NCBI GenBank assembly: GCA_019118845.1
Contig: DWYE01000081.1
Location: forward strand, 1-36,624
DNA from: Anaeromassilibacillus stercoravium
GTDB lineage: Bacteria > Bacillota > Clostridia > Oscillospirales > Acutalibacteraceae
Direction of reading: 5' to 3'
Length of the DNA stretch: 36,624 nt
A program made the position numbers and the translations under genes. Under the pieces are notes generated by a model that worked only from the letters and a program-made list of their open reading frames with translations, searched no databases and was not told where the DNA came from. Positions 1 to 7,238 of the stretch are shown in pieces; within the stretch, counting starts at the first letter, position 1; each line of letters begins with the position of its first letter.

Positions 1-58
1 TGCCGCAAGCGCAGGTAATCGTCGTTTCTTTGTACTTCGGATGGATCGCTTCCTTCAT
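1..58 (-). CDS. rpmE: Ribosomal protein bL31, N-terminal fragment (window edge)
   Basis: Only the first 19 codons are present; the rest lies left of the window. The reading MKEAIHPKYKETTITCACG matches the conserved start of bL31, a protein of the large ribosomal subunit. The CAC motif belongs to the zinc-binding (C+) form. The ATG at 58 is supported by a GAGGTGA Shine-Dalgarno about 6 nt upstream. It lies 97 nt downstream of the VanY-like gene on the same strand, and no terminator was seen between them, so readthrough from that gene is possible. The sequence match is close enough that the call is firm despite the truncation. Confidence 0.93.
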   Translation of the reverse strand, partial: MKEAIHPKYKETTITCACG

Positions 59-155
59 TTCTGTCACCTCTTTCACCCAAACTGCAACCTAACGTTTGAA
101 TTTTAACATAGAACGACTAAAAATGCAAGTGGTAATCCCACAATTTTTCTGCAAT

Positions 156-965
156 TCAATTTGCCGACTGTTGGCGGATGTACTGTGCGTATTCCTCCAA
201 ACACATGGAGTATTCCCGCATCTTGACCGCATTCTCCGTTCCAACATACCGGAAGCAAGAAGGCGTATAGGCGGTCCCGGTGGCGCTGGTCTTGTTCTCT
301 GGGTAACGGAGCACGAATCCATAGTTCACACAATTTCGCATCAGCCATTGGTACGCCTGGGACTGCTCAAAAGGCACATCCTCTCCGGATGAAGAAAAGT
401 CCACCAGCATCCCCGTCTGCCATTCGTTGTAACCGCCGCGGCCGACCGTCTTCTCCGCCTGGTCTTCTGCGCGCACACGGCTGTATCCCTCCTGCTCCAT
501 CAGCTGCTGCACGGCCGCCTGGTACTGGGCATCCTGCTCCTCTTTGGAAATATAGCCCCCTGCGATCTCCAAGGCGATTCCATCTGCCCGCGCATCCTCC
601 ACCATTTTTGAAAGGGCTTCCACAATGCGCTCCTCGAAGGAGAATCCCTCGTATTCCTCCAATTGGACCGTAAAGTCATCCGGAAGCGGCGTGTCCAGAT
701 TCACCACCACCAAATTAAACGTATTGTCATACACGGGTAATTCCGCCTCCGACGATACCGGCGGCTGGGAAGACACAGGCGCACTGCTCGGTTCTTCCGC
801 AAACGGCTGCTCAATCTCTATCCAAGCTAAAACTGCACCGGCCGCGATCGATATACACAGCGCAACCACAACAAAGGTCATCACAATTTTAATTTTGCGT
901 ACCTGGTCCGCCTTTTTCCAACCGGCGCGCGATTTGACCACCTTTTCCCCTTTGTTCTTGCGCAT
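156..965 (-). CDS. VanY/DacB-like (M15B) membrane protein with degenerate active site
   Basis: 269 aa, start chosen at the ATG at 965 (AAAGGGG upstream); the frame stays open further upstream without a better ribosome site. Lys/Arg-rich cytoplasmic start, one membrane segment (about residues 25-48), a Ser/Pro linker (56-75), then a domain whose order and spacing follow VanY D,D-carboxypeptidases: GGYIS (136-140), NEWQTGMLVD (180-189) and NYGFVLRYP...FRYVG (214-242). In active enzymes these read SGYRS, SEHQTGxAxD and EPWHFRYVG. Here the Arg is I139, the first zinc His is W182, the catalytic Glu is T234 and the last zinc His is C237; only D189 remains. It is therefore anchored outside the cell and recognisable by fold, but probably not a zinc peptidase. 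It may bind peptidoglycan stems or be a non-catalytic partner. Divergent from pyk. Confidence 0.8.
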   Translation of the reverse strand: MRKNKGEKVVKSRAGWKKADQVRKIKIVMTFVVVALCISIAAGAVLAWIEIEQPFAEEPSSAPVSSQPPVSSEAELPVYDNTFNLVVVNLDTPLPDDFTVQLEEYEGFSFEERIVEALSKMVEDARADGIALEIAGGYISKEEQDAQYQAAVQQLMEQEGYSRVRAEDQAEKTVGRGGYNEWQTGMLVDFSSSGEDVPFEQSQAYQWLMRNCVNYGFVLRYPENKTSATGTAYTPSCFRYVGTENAVKMREYSMCLEEYAQYIRQQSAN

Positions 966-1008
966 CCCATCATCCCCTTTCCACAATAAAAAATCCATTT
1001 TTGTACTT

Positions 1009-1037
1009 ATTGTATCGCGAAACCTAATTTTTTTCAA
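1009..1037 (-). promoter_or_regulatory. Sigma-A promoter of the VanY-like gene
   Basis: Read on the minus strand: -35 TTGAAA (1032-1037), 17-bp spacer, -10 TACAAT (1009-1014). Transcription would start near 1002 and give a leader of about 37 nt to the ATG at 965. It diverges from the pyk promoter, whose -35 is 55 bp away. Confidence 0.75.
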
Positions 1038-1045
1038 TAAATAGG

Positions 1046-1066
1046 CATTTCCTTGTACAGGAAATG
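1046..1066. promoter_or_regulatory. Inverted repeat between divergent promoters, candidate operator
   Basis: Perfect 8-bp arms CATTTCCT and AGGAAATG around a 5-bp centre (TGTAC). It lies 9 bp upstream of the VanY-like -35 and 26 bp upstream of the pyk -35. No T-run follows on either strand, so it is not a terminator. A related repeat (TTTCCT-N5-AGGAA) overlaps the promoter of the FlaA1-type gene at 33751-33766. The regulator is unknown. Confidence 0.5.
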
Positions 1067-1091
1067 GAAATAATAATTTGGGATTGCTTTC

Positions 1092-1120
1092 TTGACGCAA
1101 CATCTAGTATACTATATATT
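1092..1120 (+). promoter_or_regulatory. Sigma-A promoter of pyk
   Basis: -35 TTGACG (1092-1097), exactly 17 bp, -10 TATATT (1115-1120). The expected start near 1127 leaves a leader of about 28 nt before the ATG at 1155, with GGATGG serving as the ribosome site. Confidence 0.8.
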
Positions 1121-1154
1121 GAAATAATTTTAAATTTCAAGGATGGCGTTATTT

Positions 1155-2906
1155 ATGAGAAAGACAAAAATTATCTGTACGCTTGGACCTGCGACGGACA
1201 ATGAATCGGTTCTGCGGGAATTGATGCTTGCAGGGATGGACGTCGCCCGCCTGAACTTTTCTCATCAAACCAATGCAGAGCAAAAAGTCCGGATCGACAT
1301 GGTTAAAAAACTTCGTGAAGAGCTAAATCTTCCGGTTGCGCTCCTTTTGGACACCAAGGGTCCGGAAATTCGCACGGGGAACTTCTCCCAGAAAAAGGTC
1401 ACACTGAAAGAAGGGCAAACCTTTACACTGACAACCCGTGATGTGGAAGGCGACGACAAAATCGTCAGCATCACCTTCCCGCGCCTGCCCCAGGAAGTGG
1501 CAACCGGCTCGAAGATTCTGATCGATGATGGCCTGATTGAATTGCGCGTGGACTCCTGTACGGATACCGACATCATCTGCACCGTTGTGAACGGAGGCGA
1601 CGTCTCCTCCCATAAGGGCATCAACGTCCCTGGCGCGCATCTCTCGCTTCCTTTCATCAGCGAAAAAGATAAAGAGGACCTCGCCTTTGGCGTGGAACAG
1701 GGCTTCGACTTTATTGCGGCTTCGTTCACCCGCACGGCCCAGGATATCCTTGACCTGCGCGCAGAATTGGAAAAGCACGATTGCCATAACATCCGCATCA
1801 TCGCAAAAATTGAAAATGCGGACGGCGTCGATAACATCGATGAGATCCTCCGGGTTTCCGATGGCATTATGGTCGCCCGTGGCGACCTCGGCGTTGAGAT
1901 CCCTCTGCAGGAAATTCCAGTCATCCAAAAGAAACTGATTAAAAAGGGCTATAATGCTGGCCTTCAGGTGATCACCGCCACGCAGATGCTCGACTCCATG
2001 ATGAAAAACCCGCGTCCTACCCGCGCCGAGGCAACCGACGTTGCCAATGCAATCTATGATGGCACCAGCGCGATTATGCTTTCCGGTGAAACGGCCGCGG
2101 GCAAGTACCCGATCCAGGCGCTCAAAACCATGTCTACCATTGCGGAACGTACGGAAGAGGATATCGACTACAAAGGGCGTTTCAAAAAGCGCGATATCGA
2201 CGAACAGCCGAACGTGACCTCTGCAATTTCCCATGCCACCGTTACAACCGCGCACGATCTCGGCGCTGTAGCGATCATGACTGTATCCAAATCCGGTAAG
2301 ACTGCGCGCATGATTTCGAAATACCGTCCGTGCTGTCCCATTATCAGCGGCACAACAGACCCCACGGTCCTCCGTCAGATGAACCTCTCCTGGGGCGTCA
2401 TCCCGATCATGGTGGACGAAAAAGACAACACGGATGAGCTGTTCAACCACGTCGTAGACGTTGCACGCAACAGGGGCCTCGTGAAAAACGGCGACTTGAC
2501 CGTTATCACTGCCGGCGTACCGCTCGGAGTCTCCGGCACCACCAACCTTTTGAAGGTTCAGCTGGTTGGCGACGTTCTTCTCTCCGGCATGGGTGTGACG
2601 AAAAACATTGCTTGCGGAAACCTTTGCGTCTGCAACAATGAAGAGGAAGCGCTCGCCAAGTTTAAAACCGGCGATATTCTGGTCATCCCGCAAACGACCA
2701 ACCGGGTGCTCAACTTGATGAAGTCTGCAACCGGTATTATCACCGAGCAGGGCGGCGCCAACTCGCATGCAGCGATCGTCGGGCTTGCGCTGGATAAGCC
2801 GGTCATTGCCGGCGCGGAACATGCCACACAGATTCTGAAAAGCGGCACGACGGTTACGCTGGATGCATCCCGTGGCATTGTTTTCAGCGGAATTACACAG
2901 CAATAA
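1155..2906 (+). CDS. pyk: Pyruvate kinase with C-terminal PEP-utilising domain
   Basis: 583 aa. Converts phosphoenolpyruvate and ADP to pyruvate and ATP, the last step of glycolysis. Start set at MRKTKIICTLGPAT, the family's usual beginning; GGATGG lies 8 nt before it, while the in-frame ATG at 1143 has its AAGG directly abutting. Visible motifs: KGPEIRTG, the active-site signature IIAKIEN with the catalytic Lys, GDLGVEIP, and MLSGETAAGKYP. The last 80 or so residues (TEQGGANSHAAIVGLAL) form the mobile PEP-utiliser domain with its His, as in the ~587-aa Bacillus-type enzyme and unlike the ~470-aa enterobacterial form. Single-gene transcript with its own promoter and terminator. It sits near the biotin-dependent carboxyl-transfer operon, which would act on its product. 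Confidence 0.97.
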   Translation: MRKTKIICTLGPATDNESVLRELMLAGMDVARLNFSHQTNAEQKVRIDMVKKLREELNLPVALLLDTKGPEIRTGNFSQKKVTLKEGQTFTLTTRDVEGDDKIVSITFPRLPQEVATGSKILIDDGLIELRVDSCTDTDIICTVVNGGDVSSHKGINVPGAHLSLPFISEKDKEDLAFGVEQGFDFIAASFTRTAQDILDLRAELEKHDCHNIRIIAKIENADGVDNIDEILRVSDGIMVARGDLGVEIPLQEIPVIQKKLIKKGYNAGLQVITATQMLDSMMKNPRPTRAEATDVANAIYDGTSAIMLSGETAAGKYPIQALKTMSTIAERTEEDIDYKGRFKKRDIDEQPNVTSAISHATVTTAHDLGAVAIMTVSKSGKTARMISKYRPCCPIISGTTDPTVLRQMNLSWGVIPIMVDEKDNTDELFNHVVDVARNRGLVKNGDLTVITAGVPLGVSGTTNLLKVQLVGDVLLSGMGVTKNIACGNLCVCNNEEEALAKFKTGDILVIPQTTNRVLNLMKSATGIITEQGGANSHAAIVGLALDKPVIAGAEHATQILKSGTTVTLDASRGIVFSGITQQ

Positions 2907-2935
2907 ATCATATAGACGCATTCGATTCAACAGAA

Positions 2936-2975
2936 AGCCTGTACCGACTACAACAGCGGTACAGGCTCTTATTTT
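2936..2975 (+). terminator. Intrinsic terminator of pyk
   Basis: Perfect 11-bp stem AGCCTGTACCG (2936-2946) / CGGTACAGGCT (2957-2967) with a 10-nt loop, followed by a U-rich tail (CTTATTTT). Confidence 0.85.
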
Positions 2976-3055
2976 GTCTTCCCTGGCCAAGCATTCCCGG
3001 AAGACATCTCTTATAAAATAATATGGAATTGCCAAAGGGCTTTTCCTTAAACCCT

Positions 3056-3664
3056 TTACTCCGTGCGTCCTACGTCATTGATCCTGCGGATCACGCGGCA
3101 GGGATTGCCGACCGCGACGCAGTTTTCCGGAATATCCTTTGTGACGACGCTTCCCGCTCCGATCACGCTCCCTCTTCCAATTCTTACGCCAGGCAAAAGG
3201 ATGGCTCCTCCGCCAATCCAGCAACCGTCCCCGATCGTCACTGGAAGCGCGTATGTCCTGCAAAAATATTCGCCGCTCTCCGGGTCCCAATCGGGCGTCA
3301 GGCGCTCCTTCAGCTCCACCGGATGTGTCGCTGTATAAATCTGCACATTTGATGCAATCAGCACATTGTTACCAATTTCAATCCGATTGCAATCCACAAA
3401 GGTACAGTTCATATTGATCGAGACATTGTTGCCAAGGTAGATATTGCATCCATAATCGCATGTGAAAGAGCTTCCAATGGATACATTGGACCCGATTCCG
3501 CCCAACATCTCCTCTAAAATTTTCCGTTTCTGTTCCTTCTGATCGTATGGCAGGGCATTGTAGGCGGCTAAAAGCCTCCGTGCCTTGCTCTTGAAGCCCA
3601 AAAAGATGGGCGCGTGGCAATCATACCATTCCCCCGCCATACATTTCTCCCATTCATTTTTCAT
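3056..3664 (-). CDS. Sugar O-acetyltransferase (maltose/galactoside acetyltransferase family)
   Basis: 202 aa, start at the ATG at 3664 (MKNEWEKCMAGEWYD matches the family opening; the upstream in-frame part has no family similarity). An N-terminal helical Mac domain (about 1-55) is followed by a left-handed beta-helix built of hexapeptide repeats, e.g. IGSNVSIGSSF, IGNNVLIASNVQIYTATHP, and GDGCWIGGGAILLPGVRIG. The THP loop His is the catalytic base in Maa/LacA enzymes. It moves acetyl from acetyl-CoA to a sugar hydroxyl. The substrate cannot be told from sequence; it could be detoxification of non-metabolised sugars or glycan decoration. Apparently monocistronic; no convincing promoter was found in the 194 nt upstream. 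Confidence 0.9.
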   Translation of the reverse strand: MKNEWEKCMAGEWYDCHAPIFLGFKSKARRLLAAYNALPYDQKEQKRKILEEMLGGIGSNVSIGSSFTCDYGCNIYLGNNVSINMNCTFVDCNRIEIGNNVLIASNVQIYTATHPVELKERLTPDWDPESGEYFCRTYALPVTIGDGCWIGGGAILLPGVRIGRGSVIGAGSVVTKDIPENCVAVGNPCRVIRRINDVGRTE

Positions 3665-3858
3665 GAATATCACACTTTCCCTTCTCTCGATCTGCAAAGC
3701 AACCATGTATAAAACTATCCCGGAACAATTTTGCGGCTTTTCTATCCTATGCAAGCATGTGCAGCATCAATCCCTCACTCCATTCCCTATATGATAGAAG
3801 ATGTCCCAAAGCAAGCAGAACCATCTGTTGCCCTGAGACACCTTCAATCTTTATGCAA

Positions 3859-5262
3859 TTATACAGGATGTACCTGCTTTTCCGCATTGGACAGCGCGCT
3901 GTTGATGCCATATTCCGCATCCCTACGCTTTTTGAAAAAGTCCAATGCCACCTTCGGGAACTGTGCATAGGAGAGCACGTCCTCTTCCTGCTCAGACCAC
4001 TCAGCGATCTCCGAACGAAGCTTCTCCAGCTCCGGCTCCAGCAAGTCAGCCGGGCGGCAGGTGATCGGCTTCTCGTCGCCAATGATCTTCTTGCGGAACT
4101 CCGGATCGATGGTCACCGGCGTAGTGCCGTATTTCCCGGCAACAAGATCCTTAAATTCCTTTGTGCACATCTTATAGCGTTCGCCAGTGATGACGTTATA
4201 CACTGCCTGTGTACCGACAATCTGAGAGGTCGGCGTAACCAGCGGCGGATAACCGGCATCCTTGCGCACACGCGGCACCTCTTTGAGCACGTCCTCGAGC
4301 TTATCCGCCTTGCCCGCCTGCTTCAGCTGGGACAACAGGTTGGACAGCATGCCGCCTGGTACCTGATACACCAACGCTTTGGTGTTGGTCGCCAGCATGG
4401 ACGGGTCCAGCAGGCCGCTTTCAATATACTTCGCACGCAGCGGCATGAAATACTCGCGAATTTCATTCAACAATTTAAGGTCAAGCCCGGTATCGTATTT
4501 GGTACCCTGGAGGGCTGCCACCATGGACTCGGTGGGCGCATGGGAAGTGCCCAGCGCCAATGGCGACATCGCCGTGTCGATCATATCCACACCGGCCTCA
4601 ATGCCCTTCAGCATGCACATGCAAGCCAAGCCGGATGTATAATGCGTATGCAATTGGATCGGAATCTTTACCGCACCCTTCAACGCCTTGACCAAGTCAT
4701 AGGTCTCATAGGGAGTGAGCAAAGCGGCCATATCCTTGATGCAGATGGAATCCGCACCCGCATTTTCAATGCGCTTCGCGTATTTCACATAATAGTCCGT
4801 GGTAAAGACCGGACCGGTGGTATAGGAAATGGCAACCTGCGCATGGCCGCCTTCCTTTTTCGCCGCGCGGATGGCGGTCTGTAAATTCTTAATATCGTTC
4901 AGCGCGTCAAAAATACGGATGATGTCGATGCCGTTTGCAATGGAACGCTGCACCAGATATTCTACAACATCGTCCGCATAGTGGCGGTATCCCAGCATAT
5001 TCTGGCCGCGGAACAGCATTTGCAACTTGGTATGCGGGCAATGCTTGCGGATGGTGCGCAAACGCTCCCATGGATCTTCATTCAAAAAGCGCAAGCAGGC
5101 GTCATAAGTCGCGCCGCCCCAGCATTCCAACGAATGATAGCCGACCTGATCCAGCTTTTCCAAAATCGGCAACATATCGCCGATCGGCATTCTGGTGGCA
5201 ATCAGGGACTGGTGCGCGTCACGAAGTACCACTTCGGTAATTCCAATTTTTTTATTAGCCAT
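3859..5262 (-). CDS. oadA: OadA/5S-type carboxyltransferase subunit (oxaloacetate/pyruvate side)
   Basis: 467 aa. Carboxyltransferase domain that moves CO2 between oxaloacetate and carboxybiotin, as in oxaloacetate decarboxylase alpha, transcarboxylase 5S and pyruvate carboxylase subunit B. It opens with EVVLRDAHQS (D15, metal ligand), shows ECWGGATYD (46-54), CIKDMAAL with the Lys that is carbamylated in this family (K176), and LHTHYTSG (metal His 205 and 207). The C-terminal conserved PYC/OadA domain follows, but the biotinyl domain is absent and is made by the separate gene just upstream. Third gene of the 12S-BCCP-5S operon, 43 nt after the BCCP stop. No OadB or OadG lies nearby, so a soluble transcarboxylase is as likely as a sodium-pump decarboxylase. 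Only an imperfect stem-loop follows. Confidence 0.93.
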   Translation of the reverse strand: MANKKIGITEVVLRDAHQSLIATRMPIGDMLPILEKLDQVGYHSLECWGGATYDACLRFLNEDPWERLRTIRKHCPHTKLQMLFRGQNMLGYRHYADDVVEYLVQRSIANGIDIIRIFDALNDIKNLQTAIRAAKKEGGHAQVAISYTTGPVFTTDYYVKYAKRIENAGADSICIKDMAALLTPYETYDLVKALKGAVKIPIQLHTHYTSGLACMCMLKGIEAGVDMIDTAMSPLALGTSHAPTESMVAALQGTKYDTGLDLKLLNEIREYFMPLRAKYIESGLLDPSMLATNTKALVYQVPGGMLSNLLSQLKQAGKADKLEDVLKEVPRVRKDAGYPPLVTPTSQIVGTQAVYNVITGERYKMCTKEFKDLVAGKYGTTPVTIDPEFRKKIIGDEKPITCRPADLLEPELEKLRSEIAEWSEQEEDVLSYAQFPKVALDFFKKRRDAEYGINSALSNAEKQVHPV

Positions 5263-5305
5263 AGTTTTGATATGTCCCTCCTAAATGTTATTCAATGAAA
5301 AGCTC

Positions 5306-5665
5306 TTACTGGAGGGAAACAAGCGCCGTTCCGGACTCAACGCTGTCGCCCTTGTTGACATGGACAGCCGCAACGGTCGCGTCATGGGGTGCCATAATCT
5401 CATTTTCCATCTTCATCGCTTCCAAAATCACCAGGATGTCGCCCTTCTTGACCGCCTGGCCAACCTTTACATCAATGGACATAATCGTGCCCGGCATGGG
5501 AGAAGAAATGACCTCTGCGCCGGCAGCCGGCGCAGGCGCTTTCGGAGCGGGAGCCGCCTTGGGTGCCGGAGCGGCAGCCGGGACCGCAGGAGCAGCACCG
5601 CCGCTGACCTCTTCCACCTGCACATCATAAGGCGTGCCGTTTACCGTAATTCTGAGCGTTTTCAT
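5306..5665 (-). CDS. Biotin carboxyl carrier protein (1.3S / GcdC type)
   Basis: 119 aa. Carries carboxybiotin between the two carboxyltransferase subunits encoded on either side. MKTLRITVNGTPYDVQVEEV is the usual N-terminal strand region; residues 24-50 are a flexible Ala/Pro/Lys linker; residues 53-119 are the biotinyl domain with EAMKMEN, K85 being the biotinylated Lys. ATG at 5665 has AGGAGGATC 7 nt away. It lies 39 nt after the 12S-type gene and 43 nt before the 5S-type gene. Size and linker match the transcarboxylase 1.3S and glutaconyl/methylmalonyl-CoA decarboxylase gamma subunits. Confidence 0.93.
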   Translation of the reverse strand: MKTLRITVNGTPYDVQVEEVSGGAAPAVPAAAPAPKAAPAPKAPAPAAGAEVISSPMPGTIMSIDVKVGQAVKKGDILVILEAMKMENEIMAPHDATVAAVHVNKGDSVESGTALVSLQ

Positions 5666-5704
5666 ATTGTGATCCTCCTGACAGTAATGACAAAATTTTA
5701 ATGC

Positions 5705-7060
5705 TTAGATCTGAATATTCGAATGCTTCTTCGGCAATCTGGAAACGCGCTTTCCTTCCAACATTTCAAGGTTGGCAATCACTTTCACGCGCGTTTCGGC
5801 CGGGTCAATGATATCTTCAATAAAGCCTTCGGCAGCCGCTGCAAACGGCGTTGCCTCGGTTGCTTTGTATTCCTCAATCAGCTTATTGCGGGCCTCTTTG
5901 GTATTCCCGGATTTCTTCAGCCGGTCGCTCCACAGGAACATCGCCGCTGTCTGCGGCGCCAACGGGCAAACAACCGCATTAGCCCAGGCCATCGTGTAGT
6001 CGGCATTCGCACCGCGTCCAGCAATTGCAACATACACCGGGCCATATGCTTCGCCCGTGATCACGGTAATCTTTGCTGTGGTCGCCTCCGAATAGGCGTT
6101 GCTTAACTTCGACGCTTCACGCACCGAAGTGAACTCTTTCGCATCCACCAGCGTGACCACCGGGATGGAAAACGCATCGCAGAAACGAACAAACCGCGCC
6201 GCTTTGGAGCAGGAATCTACGTCCAGCACCCCGTTCAATGCAGTAACGCCCACTGTAGAGCCACCAATCTGCGTCAGACCTGTGACCGCAGATGTGCCAA
6301 ACGCACCGTTTAACTCCATAAAGCTTCCCTTATCGGAAATCGCCTCTACGATCTTCTTTGCATCCGCTCCGGCCGCGATAGCCGTATCCGAAGGATCGGA
6401 AGATTCAAACACCGGCGCGCCGGCCAAATTATTGGAAGGCAAAACGGCAAGTAACTTGCGTACCTGCATCATTGCCTCCTGATCGTCTTTCGCCACCACA
6501 TGGCAGATGCCCAGCTTTGCGGCATCTTCTACCGTACCGTCTTTGCCCGTGGTATCAATCGTCAGCTGCGCCGTTTTCGTCATGACAACAATATCGGCAC
6601 TCGCCGCGATCATTGCAGAAGTGCCCAGGCAGGGGCCAAGCACAAGGGAAATCTGCGGAACAACACCGGAAAGGTTGTTGTTTCCCAATAAGATCTCCCC
6701 ATAGGCGGCCAGCATATCCGCCCCTTGGTTTAAGCGGCCTCCGATGGAATCGTAGATCCCCACCACCGGCGAGCCGGTCTTGACCGCCAAATCATAAATC
6801 TTTTTGATCTTCGCTGCCTGCGCCTTCGACATTGCGCCGCCATCCACATCGCTGTTCTGGACAAAGGCGTACGCCGGGCAACCATCCACTTCGCCGTAGC
6901 CGGCAACCACTTCTGCAGAGCCGTCGCCCGACTTTGCAAAGCCGTCAACCTCATTAAAGGTTCCTTCGTCAAACAAAGCGGTGATACATTGGAACCCCTT
7001 TGTTTTTGCCGCAGCCTCGCGAAACGCTTGTAGCCGTTCTGCACTGCTTCCTGTGCTCAT
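5705..7060 (-). CDS. Divergent 12S-type acyl-CoA carboxyltransferase subunit
   Basis: 451 aa, shorter than the ~510-aa MmdA/12S/PccB norm; it lacks the usual long N-terminal helix region. Two crotonase-fold halves (about 20-220 and 230-445). Conserved landmarks: LFDEGTFNEVDGF (29-41), GDGSAEVVAGYGEVDG, VVPQISLVLGPC (133-144). The glycine loop normally reading GPCAGGA is GPCLGTS (142-148), and the second-half loop normally AYGGAY is AYGPVY (338-343). In characterised relatives these loops form oxyanion holes for the acyl-CoA and biotin carbonyls, so substrate or mechanism may differ. By position it would act on methylmalonyl-, malonyl- or another acyl-CoA. ATG at 7060 with GGAGGAG 8 nt upstream; first gene of the operon, with a leader of about 120 nt. 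Confidence 0.82.
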   Translation of the reverse strand: MSTGSSAERLQAFREAAAKTKGFQCITALFDEGTFNEVDGFAKSGDGSAEVVAGYGEVDGCPAYAFVQNSDVDGGAMSKAQAAKIKKIYDLAVKTGSPVVGIYDSIGGRLNQGADMLAAYGEILLGNNNLSGVVPQISLVLGPCLGTSAMIAASADIVVMTKTAQLTIDTTGKDGTVEDAAKLGICHVVAKDDQEAMMQVRKLLAVLPSNNLAGAPVFESSDPSDTAIAAGADAKKIVEAISDKGSFMELNGAFGTSAVTGLTQIGGSTVGVTALNGVLDVDSCSKAARFVRFCDAFSIPVVTLVDAKEFTSVREASKLSNAYSEATTAKITVITGEAYGPVYVAIAGRGANADYTMAWANAVVCPLAPQTAAMFLWSDRLKKSGNTKEARNKLIEEYKATEATPFAAAAEGFIEDIIDPAETRVKVIANLEMLEGKRVSRLPKKHSNIQI

Positions 7061-7187
7061 GATGATAACTCCTCCATTCTATCGATTGGTGCCACCCTGC
7101 TTGTCCACCAGAACAACGGAGCAGAGCAGATAAAAATTCCATAAAAACATTCCGCAATAAAATAAATAGATTATTACAATTGTTTTT

Positions 7188-7216
7188 ATTATAATATATT
7201 CCAAAAGTCTTGACAA
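7188..7216 (-). promoter_or_regulatory. Sigma-A promoter of the carboxyltransferase operon
   Basis: Minus strand: -35 TTGTCA (7211-7216), 17 bp, -10 TATAAT (7188-7193). The predicted start near 7181 gives an AT-rich leader of about 120 nt in which I see no riboswitch fold. It begins only 22 bp after the preceding operon's last stop codon. Confidence 0.85.
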
Positions 7217-7238
7217 GAGTTTCTTGGGCAATTCGTCC

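Noticed and set aside
1323..3035. 570-codon minus-strand open frame across pyk
   Set aside because: Antisense shadow of pyruvate kinase; no family resemblance, and pyk has promoter, ribosome site and terminator on the other strand.
3799..3842. Imperfect stem-loop after oadA as a terminator
   Set aside because: Several bulges and no U-run on the minus strand; too weak to call.
3757..4884. 375-codon plus-strand open frame across oadA
   Set aside because: Antisense shadow caused by codon bias; no ribosome site and no family features.
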